A DNA stretch of 64,000 nt from Neptuniibacter pectenicola (GTDB lineage Bacteria > Pseudomonadota > Gammaproteobacteria > Pseudomonadales > Balneatricaceae): the NCBI RefSeq assembly GCF_001597735.1, contig NZ_LUTS01000005.1, positions 186,001 through 250,000 on the forward strand, given 5' to 3'. The position numbers were made by a program, and so were the translations under genes. The notes beneath the pieces are model-generated. The model searched no databases, was not told the origin of the DNA, and saw only the letters and a program-made list of their open reading frames with translations. Positions 54,692-63,888 of this stretch are shown here, one piece after another (the first letter of the stretch is position 1; every line of letters begins with the position of its first letter).

Positions 54692-55969
54692 ATGAATCGA
54701 TTGCTTTACACCCTTCTTTTTTATGTCGCGCTACCGTTTATTTTAGCGCGACTGTGGTGGCGTGGTCTGAAAGTACCCGCTTATAGAGAGCGTTGGTTAG
54801 AGCGGCTGGGTTTCTGTCAGCCTAAACAACAGTTCAACACTCAACCGCTTTGGATTCACGCTGTTTCAGTGGGTGAAACTTTAGCGATTGTACCGCTTGT
54901 TACGCTGATTCAAGCGCGTTATCCACAGGTACCGATTGTGATGACAACCATGACGCCTACCGGTGCTGAGCGGGTTAAGGCGAGTTTTGGCGATCGGGTG
55001 GTTCATTACTATTGCCCTTATGACCTGCCTTGCGCTTTAAATCGTTTTATTAAGACGCTTAATCCGAGGGGATGTGTCATTGTTGAAACGGAGCTTTGGC
55101 CTAACTTGGTGAATTGTTGTGCGCAGCGTGGTGTGCCGGTGCTGGTAGCCAATGCGCGATTATCTGAACGTTCGGCGAAGGGCTATGCACGCTTCAAAAA
55201 ATTGGCGCAACCCATGTTAGAGCAGATCGATATGGTTGCGGTACAAAATGAGATTGATGGGCAGCGCTTCTTAGATTTAGGCCTGCCTTCCCGTTCGATG
55301 TCGGTGACGGGCTCCATTAAATTTGATGTGAAAGCACCCGACGGAAGTGAACGTTTAGCTTACGCGTTGCGCCAGATGTGGGGGGCATCACGTAAAGTCC
55401 TTATTGGTGTGAGTACCCATGAGGGTGAAGAGTCAGCATTGATCGCGGTTTATCAGCAATTATTACTGGATTATCCCGACCTTTTATTAGTGCTTGTACC
55501 ACGCCACCCTGAACGTTTTGATCGGGTCGCGGAATTAATTAAGCAAGCGGGTTTAAAAGTAGCGCGGCGGAGTTTAGGGCAACAACCGGATAGCCGTACT
55601 CAGGTTTATTTAGGCGACACTATGGGAGAGTTGATGAAGTTGCTTGCAGCGTCTGATATCGCTTTTGTGGGGGGAAGTTTAATTGAACGTGGTGGGCACA
55701 ACCCGCTAGAGCCTGCGGTATTGAAAAAGCCGGTGATAATGGGGCCCCATTACATTAACTTTCAGCTTATCTGTGAGCTGCTAGCGCAGGCGAAGGGGTT
55801 AACCGTGGTACAGGATGGCGCTGGGCTGGAGGCTGAGGTTAAACGATTATTGCTCGATTCAGATCAATTGCTCGAACAAGGGCAAGCGGGTTACGCGTTT
55901 GTGATGAAAAATCAGGGCGCATTAGAAAAGTTATACGCCCTGACCGAACGGTATTGTTTAAAAGATTAG
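54692..55969 (+). CDS. waaA: 3-deoxy-D-manno-octulosonic acid (Kdo) transferase
   Basis: 425 residues, GT30. N-terminal membrane anchor (about 4-22), then PLWIHAVSVGETLAIVPL, MTTMTPTGAERV and IVETELWPNLV. The C-terminal half has the sugar-nucleotide motif FVGGSLIERGGHNPLEPAV. It transfers Kdo from CMP-Kdo to lipid IVA. Its stop overlaps the convergent gmhA stop by four bases. Confidence 0.96.
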   Translation: MNRLLYTLLFYVALPFILARLWWRGLKVPAYRERWLERLGFCQPKQQFNTQPLWIHAVSVGETLAIVPLVTLIQARYPQVPIVMTTMTPTGAERVKASFGDRVVHYYCPYDLPCALNRFIKTLNPRGCVIVETELWPNLVNCCAQRGVPVLVANARLSERSAKGYARFKKLAQPMLEQIDMVAVQNEIDGQRFLDLGLPSRSMSVTGSIKFDVKAPDGSERLAYALRQMWGASRKVLIGVSTHEGEESALIAVYQQLLLDYPDLLLVLVPRHPERFDRVAELIKQAGLKVARRSLGQQPDSRTQVYLGDTMGELMKLLAASDIAFVGGSLIERGGHNPLEPAVLKKPVIMGPHYINFQLICELLAQAKGLTVVQDGAGLEAEVKRLLLDSDQLLEQGQAGYAFVMKNQGALEKLYALTERYCLKD

Positions 55970-56532
55970 TCGTGCTCTGATGTGCGACGATCCATCTCTT
56001 CGCATAACCAGTGACCGATAAATATGTGGGCTTCTTGAATGCGCGCGGTCTCATCGGAAGGGACGCGAATCAGGTGGTCTGCAATCTTATTTAGTTCGCC
56101 ACCATGGGCACCCGTCCAAGCCCATGTTTTACAACCGATCGCTGATGCCGCTTTAATAGCATCAATAATGTTTGCGCTATTGCCTGATGTTGAGATACCG
56201 ATGATTAAATCCTCGGGCTTAGCGAGGGCTTGGATTTGTCGAGTAAAGACAGAGTCGAAGCTGTAATCATTGCTATGGGCGGTGAGTATTGAGGTGTCTA
56301 CCGTCAGAGCGATGGCTGATAAAGGTTTGCGTTCCGCTTTATAACGGACAACAAACTCTGCCGCTAAATGCTGGCTATCTGCCGCACTCCCACCGTTGCC
56401 CATAAAAATAAGCTTACCGCCGTTTTGCAGGCACTGATCAATCTGATTAACTAACTGCTCAGTTTCAACTTTGATGGTTTGTAGTTGATTGAACGTGTCG
56501 AAGTGGCGCTGTAAGGCATGATCAAATGACAT
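55966..56532 (-). CDS. gmhA: phosphoheptose isomerase
   Basis: 188 residues, SIS fold with FMGNGGSAADSQHLAAEF and the GISTSGNSANI phosphate loop. It isomerises sedoheptulose-7-phosphate to D-glycero-D-manno-heptose-7-phosphate, the substrate of HldE. Catalytic Glu (in AAEF) and His (in EAHIFIGH) are present. On the same strand as cyaY, only two bases away, so the pair is probably co-transcribed. Confidence 0.95.
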   Translation of the reverse strand: MSFDHALQRHFDTFNQLQTIKVETEQLVNQIDQCLQNGGKLIFMGNGGSAADSQHLAAEFVVRYKAERKPLSAIALTVDTSILTAHSNDYSFDSVFTRQIQALAKPEDLIIGISTSGNSANIIDAIKAASAIGCKTWAWTGAHGGELNKIADHLIRVPSDETARIQEAHIFIGHWLCEEMDRRTSEHD

Positions 56533-56534
56533 AC

Positions 56535-56867
56535 TTAGACACCTGTTAGATCAAAATCAAGATTTTCGCCCGCTTGCTCGGCATAAGCGCGCGTAAGGAA
56601 GGGGCTTAATGGCTCGCCATTACTGTCGAGCACCCAACAGGCATTTTTCGCATCATAGTCAAAATGATAACCGCCGCTTTTTGTTGCCAGCCACAGTTGT
56701 TTGACGGGTGCTTGGCGAGTGAAGATAAGCTGCGTTTTATTTTCGCAGATAATGGTGAGAATCCCGCCACCTTGTAGTACATCAATATCTGTTTCAGCGT
56801 CGTCTAGAATTTCTTCAATTTGTTCTAGGGTTGCGTCAACACGATCGTTAAATTCGCTCTCAGTCAT
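56535..56867 (-). CDS. cyaY: frataxin homologue, iron-sulfur assembly regulator
   Basis: 110 residues: an acidic N-terminal helix (DRVDATLEQIEEILDDAETDID-like), then the beta sheet with conserved Trp in QLWLATKSGGYHFD and a C-terminal PFLTRAYAEQAGENL. CyaY binds iron and modulates IscS. It is divergent from lptM-lysA. A good Fur-box match lies about 75 bases upstream of its start. Confidence 0.95.
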   Translation of the reverse strand: MTESEFNDRVDATLEQIEEILDDAETDIDVLQGGGILTIICENKTQLIFTRQAPVKQLWLATKSGGYHFDYDAKNACWVLDSNGEPLSPFLTRAYAEQAGENLDFDLTGV

Positions 56868-56942
56868 TTCTCACTCCGGCTAGTTAAAGCCTGCAAACAT
56901 GGTCTATGGCACAGGAGTATATCAAGCTAAAGTGAAAAGCCG

Positions 56943-56961
56943 AAGAATGATTCTCATTATA
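56943..56961. promoter_or_regulatory. candidate Fur box between cyaY and lptM
   Basis: The core AATGATTCTCATTAT differs from the classical Fur consensus core AATGATTATCATTAT at one base, and the full 19-mer matches at about 15 positions. It lies about 75 bases upstream of the cyaY start and 150 bases upstream of lptM, so it most likely represses cyaY when iron is sufficient. Confidence 0.55.
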
Positions 56962-57045
56962 CGTGTGGGTTTCTATCTGTAATCCGCTCAATATCTCTGT
57001 TTTTTAGCGATAAATGGGCTTTTTTTACCTAATTTCGAAAACGCT

Positions 57046-57075
57046 TTTATGAAAATTTCTGGTTATAGGTATAAT
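57046..57075 (+). promoter_or_regulatory. promoter of the lptM-lysA-dapF operon
   Basis: A perfect TATAAT (57070-57075) lies 18 bases after a TTTATG (57046-57051). The operon begins at 57110 with a GTG start. Confidence 0.5.
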
Positions 57076-57109
57076 CGATAGATTATGCCGTTTATTTGGG
57101 GATACTGCT

Positions 57110-57238
57110 GTGAAAGCACGGACAAAATGTATTGGGTTAGTCATGTTATTAAGCTTGCTTGTACTGGGAGGCTGCGGCCAAAAGGGCCCTTTGTATCTAC
57201 CAGATGACAACGCGCAGAAAAATTCACAGCAGAAATAG
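57110..57238 (+). CDS. lptM: LPS-assembly lipoprotein LptM (YifL-like), 42 aa
   Basis: A 42-residue product from a GTG start with GGGGA seven bases upstream. It has a signal peptide with lipobox VLGGCGQ and the family ending GQKGPLYLPDD. LptM/YifL stabilises the LptD-LptE outer-membrane LPS insertion complex and is a small lipoprotein encoded beside dapF in many gammaproteobacteria; here lysA lies in between. The gene is short and starts with GTG, so automated ORF lists can miss it. Confidence 0.9.
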   Translation: MKARTKCIGLVMLLSLLVLGGCGQKGPLYLPDDNAQKNSQQK

Positions 57239-57256
57239 AATGTTAAGAGATTTTTG

Positions 57257-58513
57257 ATGGATACATTTGAGTATAGAAACGAACAGCTTTGCTGTGAAGA
57301 AGTGGCTTTGACGCGTATTGCTGAAGAATTTGGCACCCCAACCTACGTATACTCGCGTGATGCGCTTGAGCGTGCTTACCTTGCCTATGCTGAAGCGTTA
57401 GAAGGGCGTGATGCGTTAGTGTGTTATGCGGTAAAAGCGAACTCTAATATCGCGGTGTTGAATGTACTCGCACGTTTAGGTGCGGGCTTTGATATTGTCT
57501 CAGCGGGCGAGCTTGAACGAGTTCTGCGTGCTGGTGGTGATGCTTCCAAAGTGGTGTTTTCCGGTGTTGGTAAACAGCCTTATGAGATTATTCAGGCGCT
57601 TAATGCAGGCATTCGTTGCTTCAATATTGAATCGGAAGCGGAGCTTGATCGTGTTAATGATGTGGCTGCGTCCGAAGGTAAAGTAGCGGCTATATCGTTC
57701 CGCGTGAATCCTGATGTAGATGCGGGTACTCACCCTTATATATCCACAGGCTTAAAAGATAATAAGTTCGGCATCGATATCAATGAGGCGGTGCGTATTT
57801 ATAAACGTGCGGCAGAGATGGCCCATGTTGATATTGTCGGTATGGATTGTCATATCGGTAGTCAGTTAACTGAGGTTGCGCCGTTCTTAGACGCGCTTGA
57901 TCGAGTCCTTGTGCTGGTTGATAAATTGGCAAACGAAGGGATTGTGATTAAGCACTTAGATTTAGGAGGGGGCTTAGGTGTTTGTTATACCGATGAAGAG
58001 CCGCCTACACCGCAAGAGTATATTGCCGCGGTATTAGAAAAGTTAGGTGATCGTGAATTAGGCCTGATTTTTGAGCCGGGTCGTTCTATTGCCGCAAATG
58101 CCGGTGTGATGTTGACACGGGTTGAGTTTCTTAAATGCACGGATGAGAAAAATTTCGCCATTATTGATGGTGCGATGAATGACCTTATCCGCCCTGCGCT
58201 CTACAGTGCTTATCAAGAAATTGTGCCGGTTGTTTTGCGTGAAGGGGGTGAGGCTAAATCATGGGATTTAGTGGGCCCTGTTTGTGAAACGGGTGATTTT
58301 TTAGGCAAGGATCGTGAACTTAATTTAGAGCCAGGTGATCTACTTGCAGTTTGTTCTGCAGGTGCTTATGGTTTTGTGATGGCGTCTAATTATAACAGTC
58401 GCGGCCGTCCTGCTGAGGTTATGGTTGATGATAGCCAACAGTATCTTATTCGCAAGCGTGAAACTTTGACTGATCTTGTTAGAGGCGAGCAGCTTTTACC
58501 TAAAGATCGTTAG
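57257..58513 (+). CDS. lysA: diaminopimelate decarboxylase
   Basis: 419 residues, fold-III PLP enzyme. The PLP lysine is in YAVKANSN, followed by [14 protein letters not shown], and the C-terminal [16 protein letters not shown] and [15 protein letters not shown] segments are typical. It decarboxylates meso-diaminopimelate to lysine. The start is the ATG at 57257 with AAGAGA upstream. It follows lptM by 18 bases and precedes dapF by 11 bases. Confidence 0.96.
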   Translation: MDTFEYRNEQLCCEEVALTRIAEEFGTPTYVYSRDALERAYLAYAEALEGRDALVCYAVKANSNIAVLNVLARLGAGFDIVSAGELERVLRAGGDASKVVFSGVGKQPYEIIQALNAGIRCFNIESEAELDRVNDVAASEGKVAAISFRVNPDVDAGTHPYISTGLKDNKFGIDINEAVRIYKRAAEMAHVDIVGMDCHIGSQLTEVAPFLDALDRVLVLVDKLANEGIVIKHLDLGGGLGVCYTDEEPPTPQEYIAAVLEKLGDRELGLIFEPGRSIAANAGVMLTRVEFLKCTDEKNFAIIDGAMNDLIRPALYSAYQEIVPVVLREGGEAKSWDLVGPVCETGDFLGKDRELNLEPGDLLAVCSAGAYGFVMASNYNSRGRPAEVMVDDSQQYLIRKRETLTDLVRGEQLLPKDR

Positions 58514-58524
58514 GAGCTCTACCT

Positions 58525-59367
58525 ATGTTAGTTCGTTTCACTAAAATGCATGGATTAGGTAATGACTTTATGGTGCTGGATCTTGTGACCCAGCGCATTA
58601 AAGTGACCCCTAAACTTGTAAAAAAACTGGGTGATCGGCACTTAGGCGTTGGTTTCGATCAGCTGCTTATTGTTGAGCCTCCGACAGAGCCTGATGTGGA
58701 TTTTTGTTACCGTATTTTTAACCAAGATGGTTCTGAGGTTGAAAACTGCGGTAATGGCGCACGCTGCTTTGCTAAATTTGTGCGTGATAAACGTTTAACG
58801 GGTAAAACGAACATTACCGTGCAAACGGCTAATGGTCGGGCGCAACTAAAAGTGCATCCGGATAAAAAAGTAGAAGTGGATATGGGGGCGCCAGTTCTTC
58901 GACCCGCTGACATTCCATTTGTAGCTAACCAGCAAGCGGTTACCTACGCAGTTGATCTTAATGTTAACGGTGAAACAAAGACGGTTGAGTTGAGCGCTAT
59001 CTCTATGGGTAATCCCCATGGGGTGTTGCTGGTTGATGACACTGAATCGGCGCCAGTCGAAACATTGGGGCCGCTATTGGAAACTCATCCGCAGTTTCCC
59101 GCAAAAGCGAATATTGGTTTTATGCAAGTGATTAACCGTCATGAGGTTAATTTGCGTGTGTTTGAACGGGGTGTTGGTGAAACGCAGGCCTGTGGAACAG
59201 GGGCCTGTGCCGCAGTTGTCGCCGGTGCCTTGCGTGGTAAGCTGGATATGCCAGTGACTGTGCATTTACCGGGAGGTGACTTGCAGGTTGAATGGCGAGG
59301 GGAAGGGCAGCCCGTTATTATGACTGGGCCTGCTACAACGGTTTTTGAAGGACAGGTTTTTATATGA
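58525..59367 (+). CDS. dapF: diaminopimelate epimerase
   Basis: 280 residues, two mirrored halves. The two catalytic cysteines sit in NCGNGARC and [11 protein letters not shown]. It converts LL- to meso-diaminopimelate for peptidoglycan and for LysA. AGGAG is eight bases before the ATG. Its stop overlaps the DUF484 gene start by four bases. Confidence 0.97.
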   Translation: MLVRFTKMHGLGNDFMVLDLVTQRIKVTPKLVKKLGDRHLGVGFDQLLIVEPPTEPDVDFCYRIFNQDGSEVENCGNGARCFAKFVRDKRLTGKTNITVQTANGRAQLKVHPDKKVEVDMGAPVLRPADIPFVANQQAVTYAVDLNVNGETKTVELSAISMGNPHGVLLVDDTESAPVETLGPLLETHPQFPAKANIGFMQVINRHEVNLRVFERGVGETQACGTGACAAVVAGALRGKLDMPVTVHLPGGDLQVEWRGEGQPVIMTGPATTVFEGQVFI

Positions 59368-60047
59368 GTGATCAATTCAAACAGCTGACAGAGGCGCAGG
59401 TCGCTGAGTTTTTACAGCAGCATCCGGATTTTTTTACCCGTAATGCTAAACTGCTTGAAAAGCTACATGTTCCCCATGAAACGGGACGCGCGGTTTCTTT
59501 AGTCGAGCGTCAAACCTCCGTGCTACGTGAGAAAAACCAGAATCTGACATCACATCTTTCAGATCTTATCGACATTGCTCGCCATAATGATGTTCAGTTT
59601 GAAAAAACTAAACGGATGGTATTGGCGCTACTCGAAGCTGAGACCCTAGATGATATAGCTGTTGCTATTGATGAAAGCCTTTGTCAGGACTTTTCGAGTG
59701 ATATCACATCGTTAATCCTCTTTACGCACAAGCCGTTAGATGTAAATAACTTACGCTTAATGAACCGAGAAGATGCGGATGTTATTAGTAGTCTGATGGC
59801 AACTAATCTACCAAGTTGTGGGCGTTTAAGTGAAGCTGAAAATACCTTCATTTTTGCGGATGAGGCGATCAAAGTACAATCCGCTGCCGTTGTGCCTTTG
59901 GTTCAAGGTGAAACGTTAGGTTTGTTATCGGTTGGTAGTTTTGACCCTAACTACTTTACCAGCAGCCAAGGCACGGTTTTGTTGAGCTATGTCGGTGAAG
60001 TATTAAGCCGTGTTGCTTACCGGGTTATGCGCCAACAGGAACATTAA
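59364..60047 (+). CDS. DUF484 family protein (YigA-like)
   Basis: 227 residues. It begins [16 protein letters not shown], as is typical of DUF484, followed by a coiled stretch and a GAF-like domain (about 85-220). Function is unknown, but the gene is persistently found between dapF and xerC in gammaproteobacteria. Its stop is 31 bases before the xerC start. Confidence 0.92.
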   Translation: MSDQFKQLTEAQVAEFLQQHPDFFTRNAKLLEKLHVPHETGRAVSLVERQTSVLREKNQNLTSHLSDLIDIARHNDVQFEKTKRMVLALLEAETLDDIAVAIDESLCQDFSSDITSLILFTHKPLDVNNLRLMNREDADVISSLMATNLPSCGRLSEAENTFIFADEAIKVQSAAVVPLVQGETLGLLSVGSFDPNYFTSSQGTVLLSYVGEVLSRVAYRVMRQQEH

Positions 60048-60078
60048 ACGTTTAAATAAGTGGAATGGAGATGATAGT

Positions 60079-60978
60079 TTGAAGGAAGCTCAGCTTGAGC
60101 AGTTTTTGCACTATCTCTCTACTGAAAAGCAACTGTCTCATCACACGTTGGATAACTATGCGCGCGATCTTGCAAAGTTTAGTGACGTTATTGATGAACA
60201 GGGTCTCTCTCAGTGGGCTGATGTAGAAGCCAAACACGTTCGCCAATTTGTGGCTAAAATTCATCGACAGGGGCTATCCGGTGTCAGTATTCAGCGGGCG
60301 CTGTCTGCTGTGCGTAGCTTCTATCGTTTTCTGGCCCGAGAACGCCTTGTTGAACAAAATCCCGCGCTTGCCGTTCAGGCACCTAAGTCCTCCCGTAAAC
60401 TGCCGAGTACGCTTGATGCGGATCAAATGGTCCAGTTATTAGATATTCCTATTATTGATGCAGTGTCTGCTAGGGATGCGGCAATTATGGAGCTGATCTA
60501 CTCGTCAGGCTTACGTATCTCAGAATTAGTCAGCTTGGATATGCATAGCATCGACTTAGCTGATCACAGTTTAAGAGTGACGGGTAAAGGCAGTAAAATG
60601 CGTATGTTGCCCATTGGCGGTAAAGCGATCACGGCGATTGATCGCTGGCTGGATTATCGACATGAGCTGGCCGATTATAGCGAGAGTGCGCTCTTTGTTA
60701 GCAAGCGGGGTAGCCGTATCTCGGTTAGGGCGGTGCAGCAGCGTATGGATTACTGGGGTAAACGACTAGGGGTGCAGGGTAAAGTTCATCCTCATCGCTT
60801 GAGACATAGTTTTGCGAGCCACATGTTGGAATCAAGTGGGGATCTGCGTGCGGTGCAAGAGCTACTAGGGCATGAAGATATCTCGACGACCCAGATCTAT
60901 ACCCATTTAGATTTTCAGCATTTAATGCAGGTTTATGAGGGTGCGCACCCTCGGGCGCATAAAAAGGCAAAGAAATGA
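60079..60978 (+). CDS. xerC: tyrosine recombinase XerC
   Basis: 299 residues from a TTG at 60079 with GGAG eight bases upstream; a longer frame adds a non-conserved start. SAM-like DNA-binding domain (about 1-90), then catalytic residues Arg in SSGLRISEL, Lys in GKGSKMR, His-x-x-Arg in HRLRHSFASH, His in LGHEDISTTQ and Tyr in QIYTHLD. With XerD it resolves chromosome dimers at dif. Placement in the dapF-DUF484-xerC-yigB block distinguishes it from XerD. Confidence 0.95.
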   Translation: MKEAQLEQFLHYLSTEKQLSHHTLDNYARDLAKFSDVIDEQGLSQWADVEAKHVRQFVAKIHRQGLSGVSIQRALSAVRSFYRFLARERLVEQNPALAVQAPKSSRKLPSTLDADQMVQLLDIPIIDAVSARDAAIMELIYSSGLRISELVSLDMHSIDLADHSLRVTGKGSKMRMLPIGGKAITAIDRWLDYRHELADYSESALFVSKRGSRISVRAVQQRMDYWGKRLGVQGKVHPHRLRHSFASHMLESSGDLRAVQELLGHEDISTTQIYTHLDFQHLMQVYEGAHPRAHKKAKK

Positions 60979-61694
60979 TTAGATGTATCACCTTTGATTT
61001 AGATGACACCTTGTGGGCTGTTGACCCAGTTATCCGTCAAGCCAACCAAACGATGTTTGACTGGCTCGCTCAACATGCACCTGCGTTTACCCGCTGTTAT
61101 CAGCTTAAAGATTTAGCTGCATTAAGAAGTGCTGCCCTGTTAAGAGAACCCGAGATTGAGCACAGTGTGACAAAGATCCGAATTGCTCAACTTCGGCTAG
61201 GTTTAGAGAAAGCAGGTTATTCGAAAGACGATGTCAAAGTATTAACGGAACAAGCTTTTGATGTTTTTTTACATGCTCGTCAGCAAGTCAGCTTTTTTGA
61301 ACACGCACGTGAGATGTTGCTGACGTTAAAGCAGCAAGGTTACATGCTAGGCGCGTTAAGTAATGGTAACGCGGATATTCACAAGGTTGGTTTATCAGAT
61401 GTGATGGACTTTCAATTTAAAGCTGATGATGTGGGTGCGATGAAGCCTCATCCGCTTATGTTTAAGCAGATGTTAGTCCATACACGCCTGCGCCCTGAGC
61501 AGGTGATACATATCGGTGATAACCCTCAGCATGATGTTGAAGGGGCCGCCGCCGCAGGCTTATGGACTATCTGGGTTAATCTAAAAGGGGGGACTGGTAA
61601 TCCTCGTGCTAGCAAAGAAGTAAATTGCTTGAGTGAGATCGTAGAAAAAGTGGCGGAGATTAAAGCGTCGGCCGTGACTCAGGTCGTTTTGTAA
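60975..61694 (+). CDS. HAD-family FMN phosphatase-like hydrolase (YigB-like)
   Basis: 239 residues. HAD motif I FDLDDTLW (near residue 7), motif II-type GALSNGN, lysine in DDVGAMKPHPLMF and motif IV GDNPQHDVEGAAAAGL. E. coli YigB dephosphorylates FMN and other substrates. The start overlaps the xerC stop (ATGA). Confidence 0.9.
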   Translation: MIRCITFDLDDTLWAVDPVIRQANQTMFDWLAQHAPAFTRCYQLKDLAALRSAALLREPEIEHSVTKIRIAQLRLGLEKAGYSKDDVKVLTEQAFDVFLHARQQVSFFEHAREMLLTLKQQGYMLGALSNGNADIHKVGLSDVMDFQFKADDVGAMKPHPLMFKQMLVHTRLRPEQVIHIGDNPQHDVEGAAAAGLWTIWVNLKGGTGNPRASKEVNCLSEIVEKVAEIKASAVTQVVL

Positions 61695-61910
61695 GTCCCC
61701 ATTCTAAATGAATGTAAACGTGCCTCCCGCCACTGCTAACTTATTTTTATGTCAGTTTGTTTACTTTTCGGTGAACAGTTCATTAATTTTTTTGTCTTAA
61801 TAGCGGCATTTCTATAAGATATGCCCCGCTTTAGTGCGTCAGCGCGTTGCTAAGCTCATACCTGCAATAGGGCGGCGCTTTTAACTCTTTGAATAAAATG
61901 GATTATTATA
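61695..61910. other. gene-free spacer after yigB
   Basis: About 215 bases, no ORF of note and no clear terminator immediately after yigB. The part next to the following membrane protein gene has an AT-rich stretch without a strong promoter match. Confidence 0.3.
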
Positions 61911-62534
61911 ATGCAGTCATTTGCAATGCTGATGGTGCGCTCTCTACTTTATTTGTTGTTTATTGTGGGTGTGACACATATTTTTGCCATGGAAGGTTAC
62001 TCTCAGCTGACGAACAGTGATTACGGTGAGCATTCGGCCACGGAGCAAATGCACAACGTTTTTGCGTTTATAAGCTGTGTGGTGTTCTTTATTACAGCAA
62101 AATTAAGCCAGTCGCTTAGACCCGCAGTTGTTATCGTGGGGACATTGGTTGGCTTGATGCTGATCCGAGAATTCGATGCGTTTTTGGATGATAACTTTTT
62201 TGATGGTGCTTGGCAGGTGTTGGTTTATAGCGCTATAGCGGTGTCGACCTTGTACTTGTTTAAACAACCCTATCCGGTCAAAGCTTCTCTGGTTGAGTAT
62301 TCCCGTTCATCTAGTGCCGGTATTTTCCTGAGTGGTATTTTGGTTGTTTTGGTCTTCTCCCGGTTGTTTGGTAGAGGCTCCTTTTGGGAGGCGGTTATGG
62401 GTGATGGCTATGTGCGAGTGGTAAAGAATATAGCGGAAGAGGGAACTGAGTTAATTGGTTATGCTTTATTGGTTATCGCCGCTGTTGAATTCTTATGGCA
62501 AGTGGTTAGCAAAAAAAGAGCGGATAAGGTTTAA
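61911..62534 (+). CDS. membrane protein of unknown function
   Basis: 207 residues with about five hydrophobic helices (near 7-27, 47-65, 70-87, 98-115, 133-150 and 178-195). Between helices it has acidic, aromatic-rich loops (REFDAFLDDNFFDGAW, and EEGTELIGYALL near the end). I do not recognise a family. Monocistronic, ended by a strong terminator and convergent with hemW. Confidence 0.82.
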   Translation: MQSFAMLMVRSLLYLLFIVGVTHIFAMEGYSQLTNSDYGEHSATEQMHNVFAFISCVVFFITAKLSQSLRPAVVIVGTLVGLMLIREFDAFLDDNFFDGAWQVLVYSAIAVSTLYLFKQPYPVKASLVEYSRSSSAGIFLSGILVVLVFSRLFGRGSFWEAVMGDGYVRVVKNIAEEGTELIGYALLVIAAVEFLWQVVSKKRADKV

Positions 62535-62556
62535 CAAAGACTAAATAAATGGATAT

Positions 62557-62584
62557 AAAAAAGCGTGGTATGCCACGCTTTTTT
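62557..62584. terminator. intrinsic terminator
   Basis: Perfect stem 62557-62568 with 62573-62584 (AAAAAAGCGTGG arm) and loop TATG. The T6 run on one strand and A6 on the other allow bidirectional use between the membrane protein gene and hemW. Confidence 0.85.
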
Positions 62585-62724
62585 ATGCAATGTGACTATT
62601 TATACAACGCGTAAATCTAACGTGTCTAATCTATTTCTCTATCGTGGTTTACGTCTTTCAATATTATCTAGACGCTGGATGTTTGTATCAGACCAGAGGG
62701 TACTGCTAGTTAAGGTTATGGGGC

Positions 62725-63861
62725 TTAAAGAAATATCTCTAACAGGTTGTTTAAGAACAAACGACCTTGTTGTGTGGGTACTAAACGGTCACTTGACGCG
62801 CTCAGCAGCCCTTTCTTTATCGCGCTGTCGAGCAGTGGTGAGAGTGTGGTCAGTGGGATGCCTGTACGTTCAGAAAATAACTGTTTAGGTACCCCTTTAT
62901 GTAGGCGCAACGCGTTCAGCATAAACTCAAATGCGAGCGCCTCTTGTGCAATGCGCTCATGCCCCATGAGTCGACTGCTGTGCTGCATATAGGCTTTTGG
63001 CTGTTTTTGTTTCCAACGCCGAATAATCTGCTGTTCGTTTAATAAAGTAACTTTGCCATGTGCGCCTGCCCCGATGCCAATGTAATCACCGAAGGTCCAG
63101 TAATTTAGGTTATGTTGGGATGGGGTGTTTCCTTTAGTGTAAGCGGATATCTCATACTGTTCGAACCCTGCATGCTGGATTTTCTGGAGCCCTTTCTCTT
63201 GAATCGACCATAAGGTTTCGTCGACCGGAAGTTGAGGCGGTTTGGCATAGAATTCGGTGTTGGGTTCAATGGTCAGTTGGTACCAGGAGAGGTGGTCGGG
63301 CTGAAGATCAATGGCTTGCTGGAGGTCAGCTAAGGCGTCCTCTTCCGTTTGGTTAGGTAGGCCGTGCATGAGGTCTAAATTAAGCTTAGGAAAGTGTTCG
63401 CGGGCTAATGAGGCTGCGTTGATCGCTTCGTCAGCACAATGGATGCGTCCTAGGGCTTTTAGCTGTAGATCATTAAAACTTTGAATGCCGATGGAGAGGC
63501 GATTGATGCCCGCTTCACGGTAGCCAATGAACTTGTTTTTCTCAAAGGTACCCGGATTGGCCTCTAGGGTGATTTCGGCGGTTGCATGAATGGGAATGAT
63601 TGTGTGGATTTCTTGTAGTAGGTGTTTGTAGCTGTCGGCACTAAATAAACTAGGCGTTCCCCCCCCGATAAAAATACTTTGTATCTCACGCCCTTGAGCA
63701 AAATGGCGCTCCTCACTTAGATCCTCTAGTAGGGTTTTAATATAATCCGCTTCCGGTAGCGGTGCTCGCTGGGCATGCGAATTAAAATCACAATAGGGAC
63801 ACTTCTGCACACACCAAGGCACGTGTATATAAAGTGAGAGTGGCGGCAGTTGTAGGCTCAT
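62725..63861 (-). CDS. hemW: HemW-type radical SAM heme chaperone
   Basis: 378 residues. Opens SLYIHVPWCVQKCPYCDF, carrying the CX3CX2C cluster site, then FIGGGTPSLF and SIGIQSFND, all typical of HemW. HemW is related to coproporphyrinogen oxidase HemN but lacks the HemN-type CxCxxC pattern and binds heme for delivery to respiratory enzymes. The C8 run at 63659-63666 encodes the GGG of the SAM motif. The rdgB gene follows upstream on the same strand, which is the usual arrangement. Confidence 0.95.
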   Translation of the reverse strand: MSLQLPPLSLYIHVPWCVQKCPYCDFNSHAQRAPLPEADYIKTLLEDLSEERHFAQGREIQSIFIGGGTPSLFSADSYKHLLQEIHTIIPIHATAEITLEANPGTFEKNKFIGYREAGINRLSIGIQSFNDLQLKALGRIHCADEAINAASLAREHFPKLNLDLMHGLPNQTEEDALADLQQAIDLQPDHLSWYQLTIEPNTEFYAKPPQLPVDETLWSIQEKGLQKIQHAGFEQYEISAYTKGNTPSQHNLNYWTFGDYIGIGAGAHGKVTLLNEQQIIRRWKQKQPKAYMQHSSRLMGHERIAQEALAFEFMLNALRLHKGVPKQLFSERTGIPLTTLSPLLDSAIKKGLLSASSDRLVPTQQGRLFLNNLLEIFL

Positions 63862-63888
63862 GAGGGGTGGGGCGCTCAGTTAAATAGG

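Noticed and set aside
56868-57256. Lysine riboswitch before lysA
   Set aside because: The leader is short and occupied by lptM; no lysine-aptamer pattern could be found.
62565-62888. Plus-strand ORF downstream of the membrane protein gene
   Set aside because: It starts inside the terminator and lies opposite the C-terminal part of hemW; composition is not protein-like.
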